Source: Saccharicrinis sp963675435 (GTDB lineage Bacteria > Bacteroidota > Bacteroidia > Bacteroidales > Marinilabiliaceae). From it: a stretch of 64,000 nucleotides of DNA. Positions 17,626 to 26,723 of this stretch are shown piece after piece. The number at the start of each line of letters is the position of its first letter. Position 1 is the stretch's first letter. A program made the position numbers and the translations under genes. Where the stretch lies: the NCBI GenBank assembly GCA_963675435.1, contig OY776216.1, positions 3,782,001 to 3,846,000 on the forward strand. The letters are read 5' to 3'. The notes below the pieces were generated by a model. That model made no database searches and had not been told where the DNA came from. It saw only the letters and a program-made list of their open reading frames with translations.

Positions 17626-19608
17626 TCACTCAACAATTTTCATTTCAGTTCTACGGTTTTTAGCTCTACCTTCTTCAGTTTCATTTGTTGCAACAGGGTT
17701 AGCCATTCCTTTTCCTTCATGAGATAGTCTTGATTGATCTATGCCTGCTTCAATCAAATAATTGTAAACCTGCTCTGCTCTTTTGTTACTCAGATTAACG
17801 TTATACCCCTTACTTCCTACATTATCAGTATAACCAATAATTTCAGCTTTAACAGTTGGATTTATATTTAAGAAACTGACAATTTTTTCAAGTTCTACTT
17901 CTGAAGCATCCTTAAGTACATAACTATCTGTTTCATAAAATATATTTTTCAGGATAATTTGTTGTCCCACTTTGATCTTCTTCAAGTAAACATCCATAAC
18001 CATCGGATCTACTAAAGATGATTCTTTTTCCATATCGAAATGATCTGAGTAGAACAAATATCCTTCTTTAGAAACATTTAAAGCATAGGATTTACCGGCA
18101 GGTAAACAAATTAAGAATTCACCAGAGAAACCTGTTGACGAAGCTCTTACCACCATCTGTTTAGTATGAATATCCTTTAGTTCAAAAGAGGCCTCCAACT
18201 TTTCCTTAGTATCATTATCAAATACTCTACCTCTTACATAAGATACCGGTTTTGGTCTTATTTCAGGAGGCATATTAAAGCTATACAAGTCCTTACCCCC
18301 AAATGATGAACCAAATCTTTCCGACGAAAAATATGCTTTCTGACCATCTGCTGTTACAATTAAGCCCACATCATCACCTGATGAATTAATTGGATAACCT
18401 AAATTTTCAGGTTTTTCAAATTGATCATTCTCATTCTTCCGGGATAAAAAGATATCCATCTCTCCCATACCTGCCCATCCATTCGATGAAAAATATAATG
18501 TATGATTATCGGGATGTATAAATGGAGATACTTCATTAAAAGGCGTATTTATATTTTCACCTAAATTTTCAGGCTTTCCAAAAAAAGGTGTACCATCTGA
18601 TTGATAACCAATCAGCACAGCTTTCCAAATATCATTTCCTCCTTTACCTCCGCCTCTGTTTGAGGAATAATACAAAGTTCTTCCATCCGAAGAAAAACTA
18701 GGCTGAGATTCCCAATAAGGTGAATTTACAGGAGGACCTATATTTTTAGGAGTACTCCACCCATACTCTGTTCTATAACTAAAGTAAATATCACACGATC
18801 CTCGGGTATCACTTCTTCCGCATGCTGTAAAAAACATCCAGTTTCCATCTGCAGAAAGCGTTTGGGCACCTTCGTTACTATCGGTATTTATTGGTGCCGA
18901 TAGAGCTTTACCTTTATTCCATTCACCTGTATTGTCTTTTACTGCTTTATAAAAATCTTCGTGATAATAATTAGCCATTGATGGTACAAAAGGTTTATTT
19001 ACCAAAGTCTGTTCTCTGGGAACTAAAACAGTATATACCAAAGTTTGATCGTCAGCCGTAATGCTTGGCCAATATTCGTTATTTACAGAATTAATATTAC
19101 CTCCCAGATTTACAGCATCAATATTTCTTGGATTTTCTTTGGCAACCTTAACAAACAGAGTTTTTTTAATCCAATTATTTACCTTCTGCTTCGACTTAAC
19201 ATTACTCGTTTTGGTATAGTACTTATTAAACCATTTTAAAGCCTCATCAAATTTATCCAGGTGAAAATTGGCTATACCTAAACTGTAGTAACTAAACACA
19301 TAAAAGGTTGAATCTTTATTAATAACAGTTTCCAGCAAGTTGGCCTGATTCTGATAATCTTCCTGAGCGTAGTAAACTTCAGATAATAGCAAATAGGCTT
19401 CCAGAAAATCAGGATCTTTTTGTATGGCCTGATTTAATGGACTTTTGGCTCTTTCAAACTGATCCATACTAAAAAAGTGCTCTCCTTCTTTAAAAAAATT
19501 AGCTGCCTTTTTTGATTTGGTAGTTAACTTCTGTGCATATCCCGAAAGATCGAAGAATATAAAAAAGAGTACTGAAAAAAATAGTGTAGTTCTGTAAGTA
19601 TGTTTCAC
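17626..19608 (-). CDS. OmpA-family protein with TPR, PD40 beta-propeller and regulatory-like domains
   Basis: A 660-residue exported envelope protein. In order: signal peptide; TPR region at about residues 30-150 (AANFFKEGEHFFSMDQFERA; AYLLLSEVYYAQEDYQ); WD40-like PD40 propeller at about 170-430 (repeats such as ADGQKAYFSSERFGSS, SSDGRTLYYSSNRGGG, HPDNHTLYFSSNGWAG); and a carboxypeptidase-regulatory-like beta domain at about 448-540. The C-terminal OmpA domain at about 555-660 has GYTDNVGSKGYNVNLSNKRA and GKGMANPVATN, which anchor to peptidoglycan. This architecture is widespread in Bacteroidota and includes relatives of the T9SS/gliding protein PorE, although this one need not be PorE. No operon partner adjacent. 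Confidence 0.87.
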   Translation of the reverse strand: MKHTYRTTLFFSVLFFIFFDLSGYAQKLTTKSKKAANFFKEGEHFFSMDQFERAKSPLNQAIQKDPDFLEAYLLLSEVYYAQEDYQNQANLLETVINKDSTFYVFSYYSLGIANFHLDKFDEALKWFNKYYTKTSNVKSKQKVNNWIKKTLFVKVAKENPRNIDAVNLGGNINSVNNEYWPSITADDQTLVYTVLVPREQTLVNKPFVPSMANYYHEDFYKAVKDNTGEWNKGKALSAPINTDSNEGAQTLSADGNWMFFTACGRSDTRGSCDIYFSYRTEYGWSTPKNIGPPVNSPYWESQPSFSSDGRTLYYSSNRGGGKGGNDIWKAVLIGYQSDGTPFFGKPENLGENINTPFNEVSPFIHPDNHTLYFSSNGWAGMGEMDIFLSRKNENDQFEKPENLGYPINSSGDDVGLIVTADGQKAYFSSERFGSSFGGKDLYSFNMPPEIRPKPVSYVRGRVFDNDTKEKLEASFELKDIHTKQMVVRASSTGFSGEFLICLPAGKSYALNVSKEGYLFYSDHFDMEKESSLVDPMVMDVYLKKIKVGQQIILKNIFYETDSYVLKDASEVELEKIVSFLNINPTVKAEIIGYTDNVGSKGYNVNLSNKRAEQVYNYLIEAGIDQSRLSHEGKGMANPVATNETEEGRAKNRRTEMKIVE

Positions 19609-19761
19609 TAGTACTTATTTAAGGTTTAAAACAAAAGTAGCATTATACTACAATATAGCCGGTAACAAAACCGAAAAAATTTAAACCAAAAGTATATTGA
19701 CATCAAGATTTAACTATTGTAACTTTAAGTAATATAGAAGTTTAATATAACACTAAATCTC

Positions 19762-20193
19762 ATGGAACAAAAAGAGGTATTGTTAGATGTAAATAACAAA
19801 GAACCAAAACTCATTCTTGAAGATATGATTAAAGCTCAGGAAACAGGTGATTTAGAATTATTTGCTTCTTGTTTTGTTCATAATTCAAAAGCGGTAAATA
19901 TTGGAACTGACAATGATGAATTTTGGATTGGCTGGAGACCTTTTTATAACTATATGAAAAAGATGATAAAACAGAAAAAAGGAATGAAAATTACAGCCAA
20001 ACAAACTCATGCAGAAGTGGATGAAGAGAGTGGTATAGCATGGTACTCTCAGCTTATTGACACTTGCCTGGAAACAAAGGGAGAACCATTTAGATTGGAA
20101 GGTTTTAGACACACCGGCGTGATGAAAAAAATTGATAATCAGTGGAAAATTGTACAATCGCATATGTCCGTTGCCTATGAGCCGCAAACATAA
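19762..20193 (+). CDS. SnoaL/NTF2-like (DUF4440-type) protein
   Basis: A 143-residue cytoplasmic protein with the NTF2 cone fold pattern: an N-terminal helix (EPKLILEDMIKAQETGDLEL), then FASCFVHNSKAVNIGTDND, an amphipathic helix (FYNYMKKMIKQKK) and three strands. The strands are MKITAKQTHAEVDEESGIAW, EPFRLEGFRHTGVM and QWKIVQSHMSV. The 'W-K-I-V-x-S-H' ending is typical of calcium/calmodulin kinase II association-domain-like and SnoaL-like proteins. No catalytic assignment can be made. It is followed by a terminator and a divergent-free gap, so it is monocistronic. Confidence 0.78.
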   Translation: MEQKEVLLDVNNKEPKLILEDMIKAQETGDLELFASCFVHNSKAVNIGTDNDEFWIGWRPFYNYMKKMIKQKKGMKITAKQTHAEVDEESGIAWYSQLIDTCLETKGEPFRLEGFRHTGVMKKIDNQWKIVQSHMSVAYEPQT

Positions 20194-20218
20194 AATTAAA
20201 ATACCTTTAAATCAGCAA

Positions 20219-20256
20219 AACCGGGATTCTATTTTTTTTTGAACCCGGTTTTTTAT
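20219..20256 (+). terminator. Terminator after the NTF2-like gene
   Basis: AACCGGGATTC (20219-20229, one bulged A) pairs with GAACCCGGTT (20241-20250), followed by TTTTTATTTTT. The T tract merges into a TATTTTTG box at 20254-20261 that may start the next gene. Confidence 0.8.
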
Positions 20257-20274
20257 TTTTGTAGAAAAAATTAC

Positions 20275-20811
20275 ATGAAGAAAGCTACTCCTAAGGATAT
20301 TAACCTACTGAAAGAACATATCCAAACAAGAGCCAATAAAACTGAAACGATATCCTTAACCCGATACATTCTCGATCATCCTTACTTAATAAGCGAGCTT
20401 TATGATTTAATATTTAAATGCAATATAAAGGAACAATGGAAAGCTGCCTGGCTTTTTGAACACGTTTATCTTGAAGATAATACAATCATTCAACCTTTTT
20501 TAAAAGATATGATTAAACAATTTCCTAACCTACAATCGGATGGTGTTAAGAGACATTTTTCGAAAATGTTAGCCTATTCTGATATCAATAACTTATTGGA
20601 TGGAAATTTTATCAATGTTTGTTTCGAATGGCTTATTTCGAAAAAAATACCTGTAGCTACAAAAGCCAATTGCATGCATATATTATACAATGCAACAAAA
20701 ATATATCCTGAACTAAAACCTGAATTAAAAATGGTTTTAGAAGAACAATTTGATCATAATACAGCTGGTTTTAAGTCCAGAGCCAAGAAAATACTGAAAG
20801 AAATAAGTTGA
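20275..20811 (+). CDS. Uncharacterised helical protein, possibly HEAT/Armadillo-like
   Basis: A 178-residue soluble protein, no signal peptide. It is mainly helical with spaced Leu/Trp patterns (WKAAWLFEHVYLEDNTIIQP; KKIPVATKANCMHILYNATK; TAGFKSRAKKILKEIS). This resembles the Bacteroidota family of short HEAT-like repeat proteins whose motif is KEQWKAAWLFEH; function unknown. I start at the ATG at 20275, because the longer frame from a TTG at 20239 would begin inside the preceding terminator stem. Its TATTTTTG box lies only about 14 bases upstream of the ATG. It converges with the next gene, 21 bases apart. Confidence 0.7.
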   Translation: MKKATPKDINLLKEHIQTRANKTETISLTRYILDHPYLISELYDLIFKCNIKEQWKAAWLFEHVYLEDNTIIQPFLKDMIKQFPNLQSDGVKRHFSKMLAYSDINNLLDGNFINVCFEWLISKKIPVATKANCMHILYNATKIYPELKPELKMVLEEQFDHNTAGFKSRAKKILKEIS

Positions 20812-20832
20812 ACTTTATCTTTGTCGCTCCTT

Positions 20833-22410
20833 TTATAAATCCAGTGTTTTCATTTTATCAATTAACTCATCTTTATCAATCTTTTCAAAAGTTGGTGTAT
20901 AAGTATGCTTATTCATGCTTGTTTCAAAACTTGTAAAATATACTTCGTCGTTTATAATCTTAAATCCAATTATCTTAACTTTTTGGTTTGATGGAATATT
21001 ATTAAAACCTAGAGTCTTTAATTTTATATCATATGAGTTAGGCCGCATTATTGAACGATTATTATTAAAGATGGCATAGTAATTTCCAGAATTTGTTTTA
21101 GCTAGTATTTTAATATCTTGTTTATTTTGGTAATTATAGAATTTATCACAATTGATCCAACCCAATTTATTGGTTCTAAGGTAAAACTCCTTAAATAATT
21201 CATTTTGCTTGGCGTATTTCTGAATAACGGAATCGCTTTGTTTAAAGGAAGTAAAATCAACTCTCTGAGTTTGTCTATTAGTTGTATCAATAGGAAGACC
21301 ACCATTTAAAACAAAGTCAAATGGAATAATTACAGAAACAGGAACAGTTTTTCCATTATTTGAGCCAGGAATCCAACGTGGTGTTAAACTAAGCACTCTT
21401 AATACTTCATTATCTAAAGAAGGATGAACACTTTTAACTATTTTAGGGTTTTTAATCATGCCTGACTCATCTATTATAAAAGAAACCAAAACTCTACCTT
21501 GAATCCCTTTTTCCTGTGCAATCACTGGATATCTTAATCGACCATTTACATATGAATTAAAAGCCCCAACATTACCACCAAGAAAAGTAGGCATATTTTC
21601 CACTATAAAATAAACCAGCTCAGCTTTTTCTTTTAATATTTTGGTTTCTAATAATTCCCAATCAACACCATCTTTTGTTTCTAAGCCTGTAAACACATAC
21701 ATAGAATCATTTTCAGTTACACCTCTAAAATTTATTCCAATATCAAACGTATCTTTTATAACACATTCTTTATCATCTGAAAATGCCTGAATGTACAACA
21801 TCCCACCCGTCTCAAGAATTGCCTGCCCTGATTGAGTAGTCAAATTAGCATCAATTATTTCAGGTACATCATAGTATTCTGTAATTTGAAATTTTATTAA
21901 CCCTTTGGGTTTAGTCCGGGTTTCTTTTATCACCAAGCTGTGTTGTGGAATTTCAATTTTAGTGCCGCCTTCACATTCAATAATTGTATCCTTCATATTA
22001 TCAACCCAAAAGCTTTGCGGCATTTTATAATTGGGTTCTTTTGAATTGTATTTAATGGAAGCTAAAAAAATATCTACTTTTCTAAATGCAACATCATTTA
22101 AAAGACTTTTTTCTTCTCCAAAATTTATTTGTTCAATTCGTATTGTTTTATCTACATCCAACAAAACACCCTCAACTGCAGCTAATCTCCTATTAACAAG
22201 CATCTTATTATAATTAGCGGTTCCAACACTATCAGCAAATCCCTTAAGAATTACGTTTGTTGGATTATATGCTTTGAGAAATTGCTTTATATCAACTTTT
22301 GCTTTTTCATCCACCTGCCATTTATCAAAATCAAAATTAACAGTTAGGTTTTGTGAAAAAGTTAAAACTGATATTAATGAAGTCATTAAAAATAAAGTAA
22401 GCCTTTTCAT
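20833..22410 (-). CDS. OmpA-like / TonB C-terminal domain fusion, exported
   Basis: A 525-residue exported protein. After the signal peptide, residues about 22-108 form an OmpA-like peptidoglycan-binding domain (NLTVNFDFDKWQVDEKAKVD; ILKGFADSVGTANYNKMLVN; RRLAAVEGVL). Residues about 110-270 are beta-rich with an unassigned fold. Residues about 278-366 form a TonB C-terminal domain (LRYPVIAQEKGIQGRVLVSF; IDESGMIKNPKIVKSVHPSL; TPRWIPGSNNGKTVPVSV). The last 160 residues are unassigned. OmpA and TonB-C modules usually occur in separate proteins. The N-terminal region lacks the TonB transmembrane anchor and Pro-rich spacer, so it is probably not a true energy transducer. Confidence 0.78.
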   Translation of the reverse strand: MKRLTLFLMTSLISVLTFSQNLTVNFDFDKWQVDEKAKVDIKQFLKAYNPTNVILKGFADSVGTANYNKMLVNRRLAAVEGVLLDVDKTIRIEQINFGEEKSLLNDVAFRKVDIFLASIKYNSKEPNYKMPQSFWVDNMKDTIIECEGGTKIEIPQHSLVIKETRTKPKGLIKFQITEYYDVPEIIDANLTTQSGQAILETGGMLYIQAFSDDKECVIKDTFDIGINFRGVTENDSMYVFTGLETKDGVDWELLETKILKEKAELVYFIVENMPTFLGGNVGAFNSYVNGRLRYPVIAQEKGIQGRVLVSFIIDESGMIKNPKIVKSVHPSLDNEVLRVLSLTPRWIPGSNNGKTVPVSVIIPFDFVLNGGLPIDTTNRQTQRVDFTSFKQSDSVIQKYAKQNELFKEFYLRTNKLGWINCDKFYNYQNKQDIKILAKTNSGNYYAIFNNNRSIMRPNSYDIKLKTLGFNNIPSNQKVKIIGFKIINDEVYFTSFETSMNKHTYTPTFEKIDKDELIDKMKTLDL

Positions 22411-22723
22411 GGTTATATATTATATAATTCAAAAATGAGTATACCCTGTTTTTCAATAGATATGCCATTAAACATACCTTATCTACAATCACCATAGATA
22501 CATTGATTAACAGGTATATAATAAAATAAACCCTGCTTCAAAGATGGTTAAACCACTCAATATTATCGCTCAGTTGGGCGATAATACTACTTGATATTAA
22601 GCTGCATCGTTTCAATATCAGCTCAGATGTATTCTGTTGTTAAGTGGAGATAACTTTTTAGGAAAAATCTGGCTCTAAAAGTAGCCAAACTACTCTTTTT
22701 TTTAAGCTGTAACTTTTTATCTA

Positions 22724-22823
22724 AAATCCTATGCCTATAAAAATAATTTCTATAGGCATAGGATTTATTTTTATAAGCATAGAAATAAATCCTATAAGCA
22801 TAAAATTTTTGGGCTATGCTTAT
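22724..22823. repeat. Cluster of five TATARGCATA-type words including a perfect 16-bp stem
   Basis: AAATCCTATGCCTATA (22724-22739) is the exact reverse complement of TATAGGCATAGGATTT (22751-22766), loop 11. Two further ATAAGCATA copies start at 22773 and 22794 (21 bp apart), and the reverse word TATGCTTAT is at 22815-22823. Confidence 0.75.
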
Positions 22824-22901
22824 GTGTTATTTTTAATGGTTGTTTTCTTATTGTTGGAGTGAATTAATAAGTCATTTCCATTAACAGTAACTTCATCATT
22901 A

Positions 22902-22937
22902 TAAAAACAAAGCGCCACATTAAAACAATGTAGCGCT
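22902..22937 (-). terminator. Terminator of msrA
   Basis: AGCGCCACATT (22911-22921) pairs with AATGTAGCGCT (22927-22937), one mismatch. On the minus strand the stem is followed by TTTGTTTTT. It lies about 65 bases past the msrA stop. Confidence 0.8.
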
Positions 22938-23001
22938 CACTTTATATTTTAAAATCTTCTTAATTAAAAACGGATCATACCCATCTTAATATAATCGTAA
23001 A

Positions 23002-23598
23002 CTATTTCTTCAATTGATCCTTAAATAACTTTTGAAACTTCTCAACTTTTGGTCCAACTACCATTCGGCAATAAGAATTTTCAGGATTGTTTTCAAAGTA
23101 TTCCTGATGATAATCTTCAGCTTGATAAAACTTTTCAAACGGAGTTACTTCTGTAACAATAGGATCATCGTATAGTTTCTCGGCATTAACCAACGCTATT
23201 TGCTGTTCGGCAATTTCCTTTTGTTTTTCTGAATGATAAAAAACTGCTGATCGATATTGTGTACCAATATCGGCTCCTTGTCGGTTTAATGTAGTTGGAT
23301 TATGAATACTCCAAAATACCGTTAATAATTCTCCGAAAGAAATCACATCCGGATCAAATGTAATCTGACATACTTCAGCATGATTCGTTGTTCCGGTACA
23401 CACCTCTTTATAGGTAGGATTTTCGGTTGTACCTCCTGAATATCCTGATTCAACAGAAATGACACCTTCTAATTGATCATACACAGCTTCTACACACCAA
23501 AAACACCCGGCTCCTAATGTTGCTACCTCTTTATTTTGCGATTGAGTATTCATACTAATAAGTAAAACAAATGATAATAAAATGACTATTTTTTTCAT
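23002..23598 (-). CDS. msrA: Peptide-methionine (S)-S-oxide reductase MsrA, exported
   Basis: Repairs methionine-S-sulfoxide in proteins. The catalytic motif is GCFWC (Cys near residue 32), preceded by EVATLGA. Family motifs follow: VISVESGYSGG, TNHAEVCQITFDP, VFWSIHNPTTLNRQGADIGT, QYRSAVFYHS and YHQEYFENNP near the end. The N-terminus MKKIVILLSFVLLISMNTQS is a signal peptide, so it acts outside the cytoplasm; this is a common location in Bacteroidota. I chose the ATG at 23598 because upstream only a TTG at 23625 is in frame and it would spoil the signal sequence. It is divergent from rarA. Confidence 0.94.
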   Translation of the reverse strand: MKKIVILLSFVLLISMNTQSQNKEVATLGAGCFWCVEAVYDQLEGVISVESGYSGGTTENPTYKEVCTGTTNHAEVCQITFDPDVISFGELLTVFWSIHNPTTLNRQGADIGTQYRSAVFYHSEKQKEIAEQQIALVNAEKLYDDPIVTEVTPFEKFYQAEDYHQEYFENNPENSYCRMVVGPKVEKFQKLFKDQLKK

Positions 23599-23685
23599 TG
23601 TAACAATATTTGCAATTGTAATCAATTATTTTGTTATAAAACAAAGCATTCTGTCATATGGTTCGATAAAGCTTCAAATTTTCAC

Positions 23686-23715
23686 TTTGAAATACGCTTG
23701 CTATTTGTAATTTTG
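23686..23715 (+). promoter_or_regulatory. Promoter of rarA
   Basis: TTTG (23686-23689) and TAATTTTG (23708-23715) are separated by 18 bases, a full match to the Bacteroidota promoter consensus. The predicted start is near 23722, 26 bases before the ATG. Confidence 0.8.
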
Positions 23716-23747
23716 AGGCTCAATAAAAACACAATCAAAACAAAAGA

Positions 23748-25022
23748 ATGAGTAGTTTACCTCCATTGGCCGAGCGCCAAAGACCTACAAATCTGGATAC
23801 CTACATTGGTCAGGTTCATTTAGTAGGTAAAGATGCTGTATTGCGTAAGATGATTGATTCAGGCGTAATCTCTTCTATCATTTTATGGGGACCTCCCGGA
23901 GTTGGTAAAACTACTTTAGCAAAGATTATAGCCAAACAACTCGATAGACCTTTTTATATTTTATCTGCCATTAATTCGGGGGTAAAAGATGTACGCGAAG
24001 TAATTGAAAAGGCTAAAAAAGTCAAGTTTTTCAACAGTCCTATTCCGCTGCTATTTATCGACGAGATTCATCGTTTTAGTAAATCACAGCAAGATTCACT
24101 GTTAGGTGCCGTTGAACAAGGTGTTTTTACTTTAATAGGTGCTACAACCGAAAACCCATCCTTTGAAGTGATTTCTCCATTGCTTTCGAGATGTCAGGTT
24201 TATGTGTTAAAGTCGCTGGATAAAGAAGATCTTAGAAACTTACTAAATAAGGCATTAACTACAGACAGCATTTTAAAAGAAAAAGATATTGAAATAGCTG
24301 AGGAAGAAGCCCTGTTTCGATTTTCTGGTGGCGATGCCCGTAAGCTTTTAAATATTTTAGAATTGGTGATTAATGCCCAGGTTGGCGAAAAAATTAAAAT
24401 CACCAATGAAGAAGTAACCAAGTGTTTACAAGAAAATCCTGCTGCCTACGATAAGAATGGTGAAATTCATTATGATATTATTTCGGCATTTATTAAATCC
24501 ATAAGGGGTAGCGATCCGGATGCTGCCGTATATTGGCTGGCTCGAATGGTTGAAGGTGGCGAAGACCCTAAGTTTATTGCCCGAAGACTGGTTATTTCTG
24601 CTTCGGAAGATATTGGTTTGGCAAACCCTAATGCTTTGCTTCTTGCCAACCAATGTTTTGATGCCATTAACCGTGTGGGTTGGCCTGAAGGGAGAATTAT
24701 CCTATCGCAAACCACCATATATTTGGCAACTAGTCCAAAGAGTAATTCGGCTTATATGGCCATAAATAAGGCTCAAGCTCTTGTAAGAGAAACCGGGAAT
24801 CTTCCTGTGCCACTTCACTTACGCAATGCGCCAACCAAACTGATGAAAGAACTGGGCTATGGTAAAAAATATAAATACTCGCACGACTACGAAAATAATT
24901 TTGTAGAACAGGACTTTATGCCGGAAGAAATTAAAAAGCACCGTTTATATACGCCTCAAAAAAATGCACAGGAAATAAAAGTTTTTGAACGATTAAAAAT
25001 GCTTTGGAAAAAGAGATACTAG
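23748..25022 (+). CDS. rarA: Replication-associated recombination protein A (RarA/MgsA)
   Basis: AAA+ ATPase of the clamp-loader clade that acts at stalled replication forks in the cytoplasm. The N-terminus PLAERQRPTNLDTYIGQVHL is typical. Walker A is WGPPGVGKTTLAKI near residue 48 and Walker B is LLFIDEIHRF near 104. Sensor 1 is LIGATTENPSFEV and the Arg finger region is PLLSRCQVY. The C-terminal tetramerisation domain follows (SAFIKSIRGSDPDAAVYWLA; HLRNAPTKLMKELGYGK). At 424 residues the length is normal. Two overlapping out-of-frame reading frames inside the gene are ignored. Its own promoter lies upstream. Confidence 0.95.
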   Translation: MSSLPPLAERQRPTNLDTYIGQVHLVGKDAVLRKMIDSGVISSIILWGPPGVGKTTLAKIIAKQLDRPFYILSAINSGVKDVREVIEKAKKVKFFNSPIPLLFIDEIHRFSKSQQDSLLGAVEQGVFTLIGATTENPSFEVISPLLSRCQVYVLKSLDKEDLRNLLNKALTTDSILKEKDIEIAEEEALFRFSGGDARKLLNILELVINAQVGEKIKITNEEVTKCLQENPAAYDKNGEIHYDIISAFIKSIRGSDPDAAVYWLARMVEGGEDPKFIARRLVISASEDIGLANPNALLLANQCFDAINRVGWPEGRIILSQTTIYLATSPKSNSAYMAINKAQALVRETGNLPVPLHLRNAPTKLMKELGYGKKYKYSHDYENNFVEQDFMPEEIKKHRLYTPQKNAQEIKVFERLKMLWKKRY

Positions 25023-25144
25023 AAACTGATAAGTTTAAAATACAAAGTTAAACGTCAAAAATTGAAGGTCTACAATCAAATAACGACACTTATTTTTCGG
25101 AACATGGAAAAGGGAACTCGGAAAAAATATGCTAAAATCACATT

Positions 25145-25762
25145 TTATTCCGTTCTCAGAAACTCACATTTTACAGAATCTATTTTCTCAAAACGTCCTA
25201 TTACTTTTTCTATTTCTGATTGTCGCAAACTAAATTCTATAGTACAAGTCAAGTCAAATTGCTGATTAACAATATTCAAACTTTCATCTTTAACTATTTT
25301 CATAATGTCATTCATTACCAAATAATCAAAATTTACAGCGTAAATATCGTTTACTGTTTTCTCAACAATAGTAGTATTATTAATAGCATCAATAGTTGCT
25401 TCTTTATAGGCATGAATGAGTCCCGGAACCCCTAATTTTGTACCGCCAAAATAACGAATCACAACCACTAAAATATTGGTAAGTTCGTGCGATTTTATTT
25501 GTCCATGAATAGGTTTTCCTGCTGTACCGGAAGGTTCTCCATCATCATTAGCTCTGTATCGTAAACCATCCAGCCCTAACTGCCATGCAAAACAATGATG
25601 ACGGGCATCGTAGTATTTTTCTTTTAAAGCACTTACATGTTCCTTTATTTCTTCTTCAGAATAAACAGGATATGCATATGATATAAACTTACTCCCTTTT
25701 TCTTTATAAATCCCCTCTGAAGGTTCTGCTATTGTTTTGTATTTATCTAGAATCTGATCCAT
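25145..25762 (-). CDS. YigZ/IMPACT family protein
   Basis: A 205-residue cytoplasmic protein of the UPF0029/IMPACT family. Family signature YDARHHCFAWQLGLDG followed by RANDDGEPSGTAGKPI (near residues 53-85) and VVVIRYFGGTKLGVPGL. The C-terminal domain is the DUF1949-like ferredoxin-fold module (VNFDYLVMNDIMKIVKDESL). Bacterial members are of unknown biochemical function; the eukaryotic homologue regulates the Gcn2 translation-stress kinase. A TAATTTTG box on the minus strand at 25778-25771 lies only 8 bases upstream of the start, so the transcript leader would be very short or a different promoter is used. Confidence 0.9.
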   Translation of the reverse strand: MDQILDKYKTIAEPSEGIYKEKGSKFISYAYPVYSEEEIKEHVSALKEKYYDARHHCFAWQLGLDGLRYRANDDGEPSGTAGKPIHGQIKSHELTNILVVVIRYFGGTKLGVPGLIHAYKEATIDAINNTTIVEKTVNDIYAVNFDYLVMNDIMKIVKDESLNIVNQQFDLTCTIEFSLRQSEIEKVIGRFEKIDSVKCEFLRTE

Positions 25763-25856
25763 AACCAGGGCAAAATTAATAAATCTAAAACACTGACATA
25801 ATTCTTTGCTTTAGTAATTGATTTAAACGTATTTTTATATATAATTTATTTCGCAA

Positions 25857-26678
25857 ATGAATATCAAAGGCAAACACATCATCTATAACGGAGACTTACA
25901 CTTAGCAACTGAAATCACTTCTCCAGATCCATCATTGTATGCTGTAATATATGAGGTTTTTAGAATTGAAAATAATAAACCTTTGTTTTTACATGATCAT
26001 TTAATAAGGATGTTTAATAGCTTGCAAAAGGCAGTAACCAAAGTTTCATTTAGTAAAGATGACATCGAAAGTTATATCGACAATTTAATATCAAATGAAA
26101 ATATAAAGGACGGAAATATTAAGATATCATGTTTTAGTACAAAAAATACAGTTGAAACTTTACTGATACATTTTATTCCTACTTTTTATCCAAGCGATGA
26201 TATGTATAAAAATGGAGTATCCACTATTTTATTACATGCAGAAAGAGAGAATCCAAATATTAAAGTTGACAATACAGCCACCAGAAAAAAGGCTATAGAT
26301 ATACTTAAAAACAGCAATCATTACGAAGCATTATTGGTTAACCATGATGATTTAATAACAGAAGGAAGTAAATCGAATATCTTCTTTATTCATGGTGATC
26401 ATATTTATACCTCGCCGGAACACTATGTACTACCTGGCATCATGCGATCAAAGGTTATTGATTGTATTTTAAAGGAAGATCTTGAGTTAAGATTTGAATG
26501 TTTAAATATTAATCAGCTAAAGGATATTGATGCTGCGTTTATTACAGGTACATCTCCAAGAATATTACCTATCAGTAAAATTGATGATTACCAATTGGAT
26601 GTAAATAACCAAAACCTCCGTTTATTAATGAAAAACTTAAAGCATTTAATAAAGGAATCCTTTGAAACAGCCTCGTAA
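25857..26678 (+). CDS. Class IV aminotransferase / aminodeoxychorismate lyase-like protein
   Basis: A 273-residue PLP fold-type IV protein (branched-chain/D-amino-acid aminotransferase and 4-amino-4-deoxychorismate lyase superfamily). Seen: YEVFRIENNKPLFLHDHLIR near residues 30-50, VDNTATRKKAID (likely region of the PLP lysine, near 140), ITEGSKSNIFFIHGD and VLPGIMRSKVID, and AAFITGTSPRILPI near the end. These last three are the E-G-S-x-S-N, G-I-x-R and T-S/T-x-x-x patterns of the family. The sequence does not separate aminotransferase from lyase activity. It is a monocistronic gene with a strong terminator. Confidence 0.85.
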   Translation: MNIKGKHIIYNGDLHLATEITSPDPSLYAVIYEVFRIENNKPLFLHDHLIRMFNSLQKAVTKVSFSKDDIESYIDNLISNENIKDGNIKISCFSTKNTVETLLIHFIPTFYPSDDMYKNGVSTILLHAERENPNIKVDNTATRKKAIDILKNSNHYEALLVNHDDLITEGSKSNIFFIHGDHIYTSPEHYVLPGIMRSKVIDCILKEDLELRFECLNINQLKDIDAAFITGTSPRILPISKIDDYQLDVNNQNLRLLMKNLKHLIKESFETAS

Positions 26679-26723
26679 CTGATACTATATAAAATCATAT
26701 TTAACACATATAAAATACATATA

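Larger units (their letters stand above)
22411..23001. other. Gene-free spacer with several hairpins
   Basis: No credible gene. TATTATCGC (22561-22569) pairs with GCGATAATA (22578-22586). A cluster of TATARGCATA words occupies 22724-22823 and a terminator lies at 22902-22937. The rest is plain AT-rich DNA; promoters for the minus-strand gene ending at 22410 should lie at its left edge. Confidence 0.6.

Noticed and set aside
17600..17640. A terminator between convergent mazG and the OmpA gene
   Set aside because: Only one base separates the stops and no stem is found there.
20239..20274. TTG start extending the helical protein by 12 codons
   Set aside because: It lies within the right arm of the preceding terminator.
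24426..24765. Several overlapping frames inside rarA on both strands
   Set aside because: Shadows of a well-conserved gene; none has a family motif.
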